Of a stretch of DNA of 17,033 nt, positions 6,084-13,156 are shown piece by piece. The position numbers were made by a program, and so were the translations under genes. The notes beneath the pieces are model-generated. The model did not search any database, was not told the DNA's origin, and saw only the letters and a program-made list of their open reading frames with translations. The stretch comes from Ruminococcus flavefaciens (GTDB taxonomy: Bacteria; Bacillota; Clostridia; Oscillospirales; Ruminococcaceae), in contig DFJW01000097.1 in assembly GCA_002373775.1 (NCBI GenBank), positions 3,934 to 20,966 of the forward strand. The letters run 5' to 3'. Numbering within the stretch: the stretch's first letter is position 1; every line of letters starts with the position of its first letter.

Positions 6084-7445
6084 TTATTTGCCCACGCAGA
6101 ATTTCGAAAATACCTCGTCCACCACTGCCTCTGTTATCCTTTCGCCGGTGAGGGAAAGGAGATAGCTTTCGGCATCGTCTATGAGGACATTCACTGCGTC
6201 CAGCAGTTCGCCGCCTTTCAGCGAATCAATCGCGGCATTTATGCTGCTCAGCGCTGAGTCAACGCACTGCTTCTGCCGCTCATTCGTGACCGATGCCGAG
6301 TTCAGCGACAGCTCATTCAGGTGAAAAATATCCTCAATTGCTGCCGTCAGTTTGTCAATGCCGCTGCCGTCCTTGGCGGACATGTAAACGCATTTTGTGA
6401 ACTTTTTGTTAAGACGGCTGACATCCAGAAGCTGTTCTTTGTCGGTCTTATTGATAACTGCTATGGAATTTTTATTGTTAATATTATTAATTAATCTGAT
6501 ATCCTCATCCGAAAGTTCCCGGCTGCCGTCGAACATGGCAATGACCAGTTCGGCGCTGTCTATCATCCTCTCGGCAATGCCGACGCCGATACCCTCAATC
6601 ACGTCATCGGTCTCGCGGATGCCGGCAGTGTCGGAAAGACGCAGAACGATGTCCCCGAGACGGACAGTCTCTTCGATAACATCCCTCGTAGTGCCGGCAA
6701 TGTCGGTGACGATGCTCCGCTCGCAGCCGGCGAGATAATTAAAAAGCGTGGATTTTCCGACGTTCGGCTTGCCGGCAATGACCGTCGGGATGCCCTCGCG
6801 GATGAGCCTGCCGCTGTCGTAACCGGCTATCAGCTTTCTCAGACTTCCCCGCACTTCTTCCAGTCCGCTGAGCAGATTCTCCGGCTGCACTTCCGGGATG
6901 TCCTCGTCCGGATAGTCAGCCCACGCGGCAAGTCCCGCAAGCATTCCCAGCAGCTTTTCCGAACACTTCTTCGCAACCTTGAAAGCCGCGCCCTGACGCA
7001 GTTCCTCCGCCATTTTCAGCTCCCTTTCACCCTTGGCGGAAATGATGTCCATGACAGCTTCCGCCTGAGTGAGATCCAGCTTTCCGTTGAGAAAGGCTCG
7101 TTTCGTGAACTCGCCCGGCCCGGCAGGCTCTGCGCCGTTTTTAAGGATAGTGCGCAGGATGCGCCTTGTGACGTAGATACCGCCGTGGCAGGATATCTCG
7201 CAGACATCCTCGCCGGTGTAGCTGTGAGGTGAACGAAAGACCGTCAGCACGCAGTCGTCCAGCCTTTCATCGCCGTCATGGGCGATGCCGAAAGCGCAGG
7301 TGTAGCCCTTCATGGACATAACGTCATCCTTTCCGAATGGACGGAACACCTTGGCAGCCACCTTCAGCGCGTCCTCGCCGGAAATGCGGATAACGGCTAT
7401 TCCTCCCGGTGAATCCGGTGTCGATATTGCAGCAGCAGTTGACAA
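6084..7445 (-). CDS. mnmE: tRNA modification GTPase MnmE (TrmE/ThdF)
   Basis: Potassium-activated, dimerising GTPase that works with MnmG in U34 wobble modification. The 453-aa protein has an N-terminal tetrahydrofolate-binding domain (about 1-115). A helical domain is interrupted by a G domain with G1 GKPNVGKST (225-233), G2 IAGTTRD (249-255), G3 DTAG (272-275) and G4 NKTD (332-335). The C-terminus ends FCVGK, the conserved Cys-x-Gly-Lys tail of the family. The start is TTG at 7445, with AGGAG 8 bases upstream; no in-frame ATG fits. Unusually, that ribosome site directly abuts the U tract of a terminator-like hairpin (7458-7497). mnmG follows 30 bp downstream. Confidence 0.96.
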   Translation of the reverse strand: MSTAAAISTPDSPGGIAVIRISGEDALKVAAKVFRPFGKDDVMSMKGYTCAFGIAHDGDERLDDCVLTVFRSPHSYTGEDVCEISCHGGIYVTRRILRTILKNGAEPAGPGEFTKRAFLNGKLDLTQAEAVMDIISAKGERELKMAEELRQGAAFKVAKKCSEKLLGMLAGLAAWADYPDEDIPEVQPENLLSGLEEVRGSLRKLIAGYDSGRLIREGIPTVIAGKPNVGKSTLFNYLAGCERSIVTDIAGTTRDVIEETVRLGDIVLRLSDTAGIRETDDVIEGIGVGIAERMIDSAELVIAMFDGSRELSDEDIRLINNINNKNSIAVINKTDKEQLLDVSRLNKKFTKCVYMSAKDGSGIDKLTAAIEDIFHLNELSLNSASVTNERQKQCVDSALSSINAAIDSLKGGELLDAVNVLIDDAESYLLSLTGERITEAVVDEVFSKFCVGK

Positions 7446-7457
7446 AATATCACTCCT

Positions 7458-7497
7458 AAAAAAACAACGGCGTAAAGGCGATGCCCCTGAGCCGTTG
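7458..7497 (-). terminator. Terminator/attenuator between jag and mnmE
   Basis: On the minus strand a 7-bp stem CAACGGC/GCCGTTG (7497-7491 with 7471-7465) encloses a 19-nt loop that can add a small GGC/GCC inner stem. Seven Ts (7464-7458) follow at once, and then the mnmE AGGAG. It may end the rnpA-yidD-yidC-jag transcript, or act as an attenuator for mnmE. Confidence 0.7.
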
Positions 7498-7515
7498 ATA
7501 TGTTACTATGTCACA

Positions 7516-7542
7516 CTGCCGGACAGCGGCACTGTCCGGCAG
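7516..7542. other. Perfect 11-bp hairpin downstream of jag
   Basis: CTGCCGGACAG, a 5-nt loop, then its exact complement. It lies 10 bp past the jag stop and 18 bp before the terminator at 7458-7497. There is no T tract on either side, so it is not a standard intrinsic terminator. It may protect the jag mRNA 3' end or help termination. Confidence 0.75.
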
Positions 7543-7552
7543 ATGTCTTGTC

Positions 7553-8647
7553 TTAGAGTTCGATCTTTCCGTAGAGACCGCCTTCGATGCTGTCCTCCGG
7601 CTTAGGTCTCTTGTAGTCCTTCTCGAAGCTTGTGGAGAGATCAACTGATCTGCGCTCCATTACTACTTCTCTGTCGCGGTTGTTTCTGCGGTCACCGCCG
7701 TCTCTTCTGCCTCCGCGTCTGTTGTCGCGTCTGCCGCCGTCTCTTCTTCCGCCGCCCTTTCTGGGGTTGTTGGAAGAGATGATTATCTTTCTGTAGGGCT
7801 CTTCACCAACTGAACGTGAAGAAACGCCTTCGATATTTGAAATGGCTGAGTGGATGACTCTTCTCTCATATGGATTCATGGGCTCAAGGGGCTGTGAACG
7901 TCCTGTTCTGAGGACTGTCTTTGCGATCTTCACTGCCAGCTGCTCAAGAGTTTCCTTTCTCTTGCTGCGGTAGCCGTAGCAGTCGATAGTGATCCTGTAG
8001 TAGTCCTTATCGCCCTTGTTGGCGATTATGGAGCAGAGGTACTGGATAGCGTCGAGAGTCTCGCCGCGTCTGCCTATGATAGTGCCGTTGTTATCGCTTT
8101 CGAGGTTGATAACAGCGCCTGTCTCGTTCTGATATACAGTGAACTGAGCCTCAACTCCCATAGCTCTGAGGATGCTTGTGATGTAGTCTCTTGCCAGCTT
8201 TACCTTGGGGTGTACGAGAGCTTCGTCTTCGATGAGGGTGAAGTTATCGAGGGAATAAGCCTCCTCGTCGTCAGCAGGCTCGTTCTCAGCGGATGCTGTC
8301 TCCTGCTTTGCAGGCTTTACCTCTGCGGGCTTTGCAGCTGCCTTGGCAGGCTCCGGCTTCTTTTCTGCCGGCTTCGGCTCTTCCTTCTTTTCAACAGGCT
8401 TTGCTTCTGTCTTCTTCTCGGCAGGCTTTGCAGGTGCTGCCGGTCTTGCAGCAGGTGCAGCAGGCTTAGCAGCCGGTGCATCAGCGCATGTAGCCTTTAC
8501 CTTGGCGTCCTTGGCACCGAAACCCAAGATGCCCTTCTTGCCTTCGTCGATCACCTCGAACTTTATCGCCGAGATGTCCTTTCCGAATTTCTTTGCTGCC
8601 ATTGCCTTTGCTTCTTCAATGGTCTTTGCTGTGAAAATTTCAGTCAT
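7553..8647 (-). CDS. jag: Jag/KhpB RNA-binding protein (SpoIIIJ-associated), enlarged
   Basis: RNA-binding partner of the membrane insertase region; the KhpB/EloR family affects cell elongation and division in streptococci. This 364-aa version is much longer than the roughly 205-aa Bacillus Jag. It contains an N-terminal Jag domain (1-50, MTEIFTAKTIEEA with KKGILGFGAKDA), then an Ala/Pro/Lys/Glu low-complexity linker (about 55-128). A KH domain with the GxxG loop IIGRRGET (190-197) follows, then an R3H domain with R262-x3-H266, and finally an Arg/Gly-rich stretch (297-327, such as GGGRRDGGRRD) before an acidic end. The start ATG at 8647 has GGGAGG 7 bases upstream. An earlier in-frame codon at 8671 has no support and would overlap the yidC end. 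It lies 20 bp downstream of yidC, so it is in the same operon. Confidence 0.92.
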   Translation of the reverse strand: MTEIFTAKTIEEAKAMAAKKFGKDISAIKFEVIDEGKKGILGFGAKDAKVKATCADAPAAKPAAPAARPAAPAKPAEKKTEAKPVEKKEEPKPAEKKPEPAKAAAKPAEVKPAKQETASAENEPADDEEAYSLDNFTLIEDEALVHPKVKLARDYITSILRAMGVEAQFTVYQNETGAVINLESDNNGTIIGRRGETLDAIQYLCSIIANKGDKDYYRITIDCYGYRSKRKETLEQLAVKIAKTVLRTGRSQPLEPMNPYERRVIHSAISNIEGVSSRSVGEEPYRKIIISSNNPRKGGGRRDGGRRDNRRGGRRDGGDRRNNRDREVVMERRSVDLSTSFEKDYKRPKPEDSIEGGLYGKIEL

Positions 8648-8667
8648 ATTTATACCTCCCTGAGGAA

Positions 8668-9804
8668 TCAATCCTCATCATTATCATTGTCAGAATCATC
8701 GTAGATATCGCCGTATTTTTCAGCCATTCTCCTTCTGGCTTCCTTTATCTTGTCCCTGTTGTGCTTGTTCATCTCGGAACGGGATATCTTATCATTGCCG
8801 GCTTTTCTTGCGCCGCCGTTCTGCTGCTGGTTCACAAGTTCCTGCTGCTCCATCATGCGCTGCATGAAAGTCTTCTTCTCAGGGTGCTTTTCAGCGTAGA
8901 TACGGGCTTTTTCCTTTTCCTTCTCATTTATGGCTGCTGTTCTTTCGGGAGTGAAATACTGATTCAGCGCGAAGGTTATGAGGAATGAGAAAAGTGCTGA
9001 CCATATCCAGTAGAAACCAACACCGGCAGGCACGCTGAATGCGAACCATATGGAAATGAGAGGCATCATGAGCATCATGAATGTCATGCAGCCGCCGCCC
9101 TGCATATTCGGGTTGGTCTTCTTGGAACGAATAAGGCTGTAGAGTGTGGAGAGGAGCTGTGCGAGACCTGCGAGGAAGGGGATGAGTGCAAGTATCACTG
9201 CTTCTCTTGTCCATGAATCGGGGTGAAGTGTGGGCACATTACCGAGGTTTGCGCCGAATATAGTGAAGTTGTCGCTGAAGTCCGATACCTTTGTGAAGAA
9301 ATTCTCACCGAGGCTCTTGTAGTTCTCGGCATTGTCAGCGTTATGTGTGAGGTCCTTCATGGTGATGAGCTCGCATCTGAGGTTTCCCTTGGAAGTTCCT
9401 GCCAATTCAAACGCCTTGAGACGGATATCCTTGGATATCCTGAGTATATGGGTGATAGGTTTGTATACAACGTCGAGGATACCGAAAAGGAGTATCATCT
9501 GGATAAATGCCGGCAGACAGCTCGCCATGGGGTTGATGCCCTCTTCGATGTAGAGCTTCTGCTGCTCTTCCTGAACTCTCTGCGGATTATTTGCGAAACT
9601 CTTTCTTATCTTTTCAAGTTTTGGCTGCATGAGCTGCATTCTTGCAGCGTTCTTCTGAGTCTTGTAGTTTACCGGGAACATGAGCAGCTTTGTGACTACC
9701 GTGAACACAATGATAGACACCGCGTAGTTCTTGAAGATAAAGTAGATAAGCTTCATAAGGTATCCGAAGGGGATACCGATCACATCGTAAAGAAAATTAA
9801 ACAA
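8668..9804 (-). CDS. yidC: Membrane protein insertase YidC/Oxa1 (SpoIIIJ type)
   Basis: Integral membrane insertase that places proteins in the membrane alone or with SecYEG. It has 378 aa, no lipobox or large periplasmic domain, and Gram-positive topology. Core helices lie near 27-46, 98-113, 201-223 and 240-280. Helix 1 reads IIVFTVVTKLLMFP, so the conserved groove Arg is a Lys (K39), keeping the charge. The cytoplasmic coiled region MQLMQPKLEKIRKSF follows. The stretch between helix 2 and the next helix (about 114-200) is longer than in Bacillus SpoIIIJ. The C-tail is basic at first and ends in an acidic Asp/Asn/Glu run. The start is TTG at 9804 with GAGGG 7 bases upstream; a closer ATG is out of frame and meets a stop. 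yidD ends 12 bp upstream and jag begins 20 bp downstream. Confidence 0.94.
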   Translation of the reverse strand: MFNFLYDVIGIPFGYLMKLIYFIFKNYAVSIIVFTVVTKLLMFPVNYKTQKNAARMQLMQPKLEKIRKSFANNPQRVQEEQQKLYIEEGINPMASCLPAFIQMILLFGILDVVYKPITHILRISKDIRLKAFELAGTSKGNLRCELITMKDLTHNADNAENYKSLGENFFTKVSDFSDNFTIFGANLGNVPTLHPDSWTREAVILALIPFLAGLAQLLSTLYSLIRSKKTNPNMQGGGCMTFMMLMMPLISIWFAFSVPAGVGFYWIWSALFSFLITFALNQYFTPERTAAINEKEKEKARIYAEKHPEKKTFMQRMMEQQELVNQQQNGGARKAGNDKISRSEMNKHNRDKIKEARRRMAEKYGDIYDDSDNDNDED

Positions 9805-9816
9805 TATTCATCCCTC

Positions 9817-10125
9817 TTAATAATTCAATTTGTCGTCTTCATTCTTTTCCTCTTCCGTGACATCTTCGCTGTCCTGCGGTGAGAGGTCGAATCTTCTGGC
9901 TCTGAAAGTGAATCTGTCCGGCACAGGATCAATGCCGCCCATTGACCACGGGTTGCACCTTAGTATCCTCCAGACAGCGAGAGCCGTACCTCTGAAAAAG
10001 CCGAAGCGTTTCAGAGCTTCCAAAGCGTAGGCACTGCATGTAGGGTAGTACTTGCATTTTGGCGGGAACAGCGGTGAGATCAGCTTTCTGTAGATCATCA
10101 CCAGTCCCATGGCGATATATCTCAT
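9817..10125 (-). CDS. yidD: Membrane protein insertion efficiency factor YidD
   Basis: Small, amphipathic, membrane-associated protein (102 aa) that aids YidC-dependent insertion. It shows the family core: MIYRKLISPLFPPKCKYYPTC then SAYALEALKRFG, and a RILRCNPWSMGGIDPVP block. The C-terminal part after about residue 75 is poorly conserved and acidic. The ATG at 10125 overlaps the rnpA stop by 4 bp (ATGA), indicating translational coupling. The ribosome site inside the rnpA end is weak (AGAAG). It sits between rnpA and yidC as in many bacteria. Confidence 0.95.
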   Translation of the reverse strand: MRYIAMGLVMIYRKLISPLFPPKCKYYPTCSAYALEALKRFGFFRGTALAVWRILRCNPWSMGGIDPVPDRFTFRARRFDLSPQDSEDVTEEEKNEDDKLNY

Positions 10126-10496
10126 CGCTTTTTCTTCTGCCCGGAAGCAGGGAAGGTGTTGAATGCACTGATTATGCCCGGCACTCCGTACTTTTTCATA
10201 TAGCCGCAGTACTCATCGGATTTTATCCGGCAGAGAGTATCTCTTGCGACTATGACAAGATCAATGCCCACAGGCAGAGTTATCTCAGCGTTCCTGTAGG
10301 CGAGACGGATAAGTCTCTTTGCCCGGTTCCTGCAAACGGCGTTTCCCACCTTCTTGCCGGCGGTGATGCCCAGCCTGTTATAAGGTCTGCCGTTGGGACG
10401 GACATAGATGACGGAATATTTAGAGGCGATGAACCTGCCCTTCCTGTAGAGCGTAAGGAAGTCCTTATTATCGTTGAGTATCTCCGTATAAAGCAT
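10122..10496 (-). CDS. rnpA: Ribonuclease P protein component
   Basis: Basic protein subunit of RNase P, which binds the catalytic RNA and helps 5' maturation of tRNA. The 124-aa product has the RNR signature in GNAVCRNRAKRLIRLAYR (51-68, Arg-Asn-Arg at 56-58), a preceding LGITAGKKV strand and the aromatic N-terminal cleft (DFLTLYRKGR). I start it at the ATG at 10496, with AAAGGG 6 bases upstream. A longer reading from 10535 would run into the rpmH terminator stem and adds non-conserved residues. It overlaps yidD by 4 bp and follows rpmH after a terminator-like hairpin, so it probably depends on readthrough from the rpmH promoter. Confidence 0.95.
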   Translation of the reverse strand: MLYTEILNDNKDFLTLYRKGRFIASKYSVIYVRPNGRPYNRLGITAGKKVGNAVCRNRAKRLIRLAYRNAEITLPVGIDLVIVARDTLCRIKSDEYCGYMKKYGVPGIISAFNTFPASGQKKKR

Positions 10497-10521
10497 AATA
10501 TACCCTTTAAAGCAAAATAAC

Positions 10522-10553
10522 AAAAAAGACCACAAAATCAGGATTTTGTGGTC
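10522..10553 (-). terminator. Intrinsic terminator/attenuator between rpmH and rnpA
   Basis: On the minus strand a perfect 11-bp stem (GACCACAAAAT and its complement) with a 4-nt loop is followed by TTTTTTGTTATTTT. It starts 7 bp after the rpmH stop. No promoter is visible between it and rnpA, so partial termination could set a high L34 to low RnpA ratio. Confidence 0.88.
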
Positions 10554-10560
10554 AGCCTCG

Positions 10561-10695
10561 TCAGTGAGTTAATCTTGCTCTGCCCTTAGATCTTCTACGA
10601 GCTAAAACCTTTCTGCCGTTCTTTGTAGACATTCTCTTCATGAAGCCATGCTCCTTCTTTCTGTGGAGCTTCTTGGGCTGATATGTTCTTTTCAT
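10561..10695 (-). CDS. rpmH: 50S ribosomal protein L34
   Basis: Very small, basic large-subunit protein that packs against 23S rRNA. The 44-aa product starts [21 protein letters not shown], continues with [21 protein letters not shown] and ends in TH, a full match to the L34 pattern. The ATG at 10695 has a perfect AGGAGG 8 bases upstream. It is the first gene left of oriC, transcribed away from it, with a consensus promoter at 10794-10822 and a terminator immediately downstream. The position next to oriC is conserved across bacteria and gives high gene dosage. Confidence 0.97.
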   Translation of the reverse strand: MKRTYQPKKLHRKKEHGFMKRMSTKNGRKVLARRRSKGRARLTH

Positions 10696-10793
10696 ATTCA
10701 GGTCCTCCTCTCTTCTCAAATGATATAATAAGGACCAGCTCTTGCCGATCCTAAATTGTCAGGACATGCCTTTTTGCGGCATTACACTAATAG

Positions 10794-10822
10794 ATTATAA
10801 TATAAAAAAGAGCCGGTGTCAA
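10794..10822 (-). promoter_or_regulatory. rpmH consensus sigma-A promoter
   Basis: On the minus strand: TTGACA (10817-10822), exactly 17 bp, TATAAT (10794-10799). Both boxes match consensus perfectly, the strongest promoter visible in the window. Transcription should start near 10787, giving a leader of about 90 nt before rpmH. I see no recognised riboswitch in the leader, only a short TGCC/GGCA hairpin. Confidence 0.93.
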
Positions 10823-11054
10823 GTCCTTTCCGTAATTTTTTCCGGAAATCGAAGATTTTCATGTTATTCCACAATTCTTTACCGCGTCAGCCCGGGTGTT
10901 TTTCTACATATTGTCATAATCCCTTATCTGCGTGAAAAAACGGGAATATAAAAAATATATATGGGCTTGAAACCGGCATAATTCTGTGGAACTTCCGGCA
11001 TTTCTGTGGAGTGAAAGATGTTGAAAGTCTTGAAAACTATGTTGGAAAGCGGGG

Positions 11055-11063
11055 TTATCCACA
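11055..11063 (+). promoter_or_regulatory. Perfect DnaA box
   Basis: TTATCCACA, the consensus DnaA-binding 9-mer, followed by an overlapping-phase CTTTCAACA motif at 11065-11073. It lies about 150 bp upstream of the dnaA -35 box, so it could serve both origin function and dnaA autoregulation. Confidence 0.9.
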
Positions 11064-11108
11064 GCTTTCAACAGCCCGGCATCCTTTTCAGACTGGGAAA
11101 CGGAACTT

Positions 11109-11117
11109 TTTTCCACA
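11109..11117 (+). promoter_or_regulatory. DnaA box, one mismatch
   Basis: TTTTCCACA, differing from TTATCCACA at one position, within the cluster between 10.86 and 11.17 kb. Confidence 0.75.
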
Positions 11118-11210
11118 AAAAAATGATGATTCCACACAGTTTTCAACAATATGTCAATTTGTATGTGGAATCCGGTCCGATTTTCTAAAATCTTGCTATA
11201 TAAAATGTCC

Positions 11211-11239
11211 TTGCAATTTAATGCGGATTATGATATAAT
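11211..11239 (+). promoter_or_regulatory. dnaA promoter
   Basis: TTGCAA (11211-11216), 17 bp, TATAAT (11234-11239) with TGA before the -10 (extended -10). The transcript should start near 11246, giving a leader of about 73 nt. That leader carries a GAGAGT/ACTCTC inverted repeat (11259-11264, 11281-11286) and then GGAGG (11309-11313), 5 bases before the ATG. Confidence 0.85.
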
Positions 11240-11318
11240 ATACTATATATTAATATAGGAGAGTATCGTTATTTTTCAAAACTCTCTGCGATCATAATTT
11301 ATATATACGGAGGTTGTT

Positions 11319-12704
11319 ATGAACGAGTTCAATTCATCAGAACTGGATGAGATCTTCAATAATGTAAAGAACTACTGTCTTGAAAACCAGCTTATCAACA
11401 GTGTGGGAATAGATACCTGGATCAAGCCGATGCAGCCTGTCAGCTTTGACGGCGAATCCTTCGTTTTCAGCGTTTCCACCGATCTTCAGAAGAAGATAAC
11501 CATAAAACACTACAAGGAAGCCCTCGAAAAAGCCTTCCTCAATGTCATCGGTCTTGACGTCGAGCTGGTCATCAATGTTGTCAAGGAGGACAACAAGCCC
11601 TACCAGATCCTCACTGACGACGAACTGGAAAAGAAGAATGAGGAACTGGAGCAGTCCTATAAATTCGCCAATTATGACTATACTTTCGATACCTTCATCG
11701 AAGGCAGATCCAATGAATTTGCCCTTGCATGCTGCAAGTCAGTGGCTAAGAACTGCGGAAACAAGGCTGTTCCGGACTATAACCCGCTTTTCATCTACGG
11801 TCCTTCCGGAATGGGCAAGACTCACCTCATCACCGCTATCGCCAATGAAGTAAAGAAGAACCACAAGGACTTCAACGTGGTCTACGTCACCAGCGAGACC
11901 TTCGGCAGCGATCTGGTAAACGCCCTGAATACCGGACTTATCTCCGACTTCCACGACAAGTACAGAAAGGCTGACATCCTCCTCATCGACGACGTTCAGT
12001 TCTTCCAGGCAAAAGAGCGTATGCAGGAGGAGTTCTTCCATACATTCTATGCACTTCATCAGGAAGGCAAGCAGATTGTCATCACCTCGGACAAGCCGCC
12101 AAAGGAGCTGCTCACCCTTGAAGAGCGTCTGAGAACAAGATTCGAAGGCGGACTCATCGCCGATATCTCAGCTCCCGACTATGAGACAAGGCTGGCTATC
12201 ATCAAGAGAAAATCCGAACTGCTGGAACTGAAAATGCCCAGCGAAGTTGCCGAATTCATGGCAAACCGTCTGAAATCCAACATCCGTCAGCTTGAAGGCG
12301 CTGTAGTCAGACTGAAAGCGCTCAACCACTTCGCCGGCAGTCCTATCACCATATCAATGGCACAGAGCGTCATCCGCGACGTTCTCACCGACGAGCAGCC
12401 TATACCGATAACAGTGGAGAAGATAATCTCGGAAGTTGCCACAGTTTACGGTGTATCGCCGGATGACATCCGTTCCAACAAGCGCTCATCACAGATATCC
12501 ATTGCCCGCAAAGTTGCCATATTCGTTATCCGTCAGATAACACAGATGCCCCTCACATCCATCGGCACCGAGTTCAACGGCAGAGACCATTCTACTATAG
12601 TTTACTCCGTCCAGAGCGTGACTGAGGCGATGAAGAAGGATCCTAACCTGAGGACACTGGTCAACGATGTGATAAAGAACATCCGCGACAGGAGCAAGGC
12701 ATAA
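11319..12704 (+). CDS. dnaA: Chromosomal replication initiator protein DnaA
   Basis: AAA+ ATPase that binds DnaA boxes and melts the origin. It has 461 aa with all four domains. Domain I (about 1-85) includes the tryptophan-containing WIKPMQPVSF, and a short acidic linker (about 95-115) follows. The AAA+ core carries Walker A GPSGMGKT (161-168), Walker B LLIDDVQFF (221-229) and the RLRTRFEGGL box. C-terminal domain IV has the DNA-binding signature around NGRDHST (420-426). The ATG at 11319 has GGAGG 5 bases upstream and an extended -10 promoter. It is the first plus-strand gene right of oriC. A DnaA-box-like TTATCAACA lies inside its early coding region (11392-11400). Confidence 0.98.
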   Translation: MNEFNSSELDEIFNNVKNYCLENQLINSVGIDTWIKPMQPVSFDGESFVFSVSTDLQKKITIKHYKEALEKAFLNVIGLDVELVINVVKEDNKPYQILTDDELEKKNEELEQSYKFANYDYTFDTFIEGRSNEFALACCKSVAKNCGNKAVPDYNPLFIYGPSGMGKTHLITAIANEVKKNHKDFNVVYVTSETFGSDLVNALNTGLISDFHDKYRKADILLIDDVQFFQAKERMQEEFFHTFYALHQEGKQIVITSDKPPKELLTLEERLRTRFEGGLIADISAPDYETRLAIIKRKSELLELKMPSEVAEFMANRLKSNIRQLEGAVVRLKALNHFAGSPITISMAQSVIRDVLTDEQPIPITVEKIISEVATVYGVSPDDIRSNKRSSQISIARKVAIFVIRQITQMPLTSIGTEFNGRDHSTIVYSVQSVTEAMKKDPNLRTLVNDVIKNIRDRSKA

Positions 12705-13029
12705 GTTTTCACCTGCCGTCAACGTTCAAACTGTTGAAAACCTGTGTTTTCCACTTAGTTTTCAACACATTGTTCAAAACCCGGCGGAAAGTCAGGAGGC
12801 TTTGAAATTACATATACTGCGCTGAAAGATGAGGTCCGGAAAAATTTCCCCGGACATGCTTTCAACAGTTTTCCTGATTCAACATTTCACAGGATATGGA
12901 AAACTCATATCGAAAATATCCGATTCAACGGATCTTTAAACTTTTCCTATACTTTCCCTCAACATATTTCAACCTCTTCCACAGAAAAATCGCACGGCGG
13001 AAATATCCTCAACATTTTCCCAAATTTCA

Positions 13030-13045
13030 CCACAGCCGGCTGTGG
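13030..13045. repeat. Perfect 16-bp palindrome in oriC
   Basis: CCACAGCCGGCTGTGG, self-complementary across 16 bp. Its outer parts are the CCACA end of a DnaA box in inverted orientation, so it could bind two DnaA or another dimeric origin protein. Confidence 0.7.
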
Positions 13046-13118
13046 AGCGATTTTCCCCGGAATCAAGCCCTGAAACGGCAGTTTAAACTTTTCCACCGCC
13101 CCTATAACAACAACAATA

Positions 13119-13156
13119 TTATCTTTATCTTATCTTATTCTATCTTATCTTTATCC
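13119..13156. other. Candidate DNA unwinding element
   Basis: A 38-base stretch with no G on the top strand, made of repeated TATCTT/TTATC units and about four-fifths A+T. It sits at the end of the DnaA-box lobe and just before dnaN. No regular DnaA-trio phase is evident, so the assignment rests on position and composition. Confidence 0.55.

Larger units (their letters stand above)
10823..11210. other. oriC: oriC left lobe (rpmH-dnaA intergenic)
   Basis: No credible gene. TCCACA cores recur seven times on either strand: near 10864, 10985, 11005, 11055, 11109, 11131 and 11164. They include one perfect DnaA box TTATCCACA (11055-11063) and one single-mismatch box TTTTCCACA (11109-11117). TTTCAACA variants occur at 11019 (minus), 11066 and 11140. 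A short A/T-only stretch lies at about 10945-10961. Location next to dnaA, divergence of gene direction here and box density support an origin lobe. Confidence 0.85.

Noticed and set aside
8210..8704. Plus-strand Leu/Cys-rich open frame opposite jag
   Set aside because: It arises from the low-complexity Ala/Pro/Lys linker of jag read on the other strand.
9223..9882. 219-aa plus-strand open frame opposite yidC
   Set aside because: Antisense shadow of a conserved membrane protein gene, lacking a ribosome site.
10742..11238. Several 70-80-aa open frames in the rpmH-dnaA spacer
   Set aside because: No ribosome sites or recognisable proteins. They overlap the rpmH promoter and DnaA boxes, so the region is better read as oriC.
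12840..13060. TTTCCCCGG strings (12844, 13051) as Noc-binding sites
   Set aside because: Each matches only one half of the ATTTCCCGGGAAAT palindrome, and the second half is absent.
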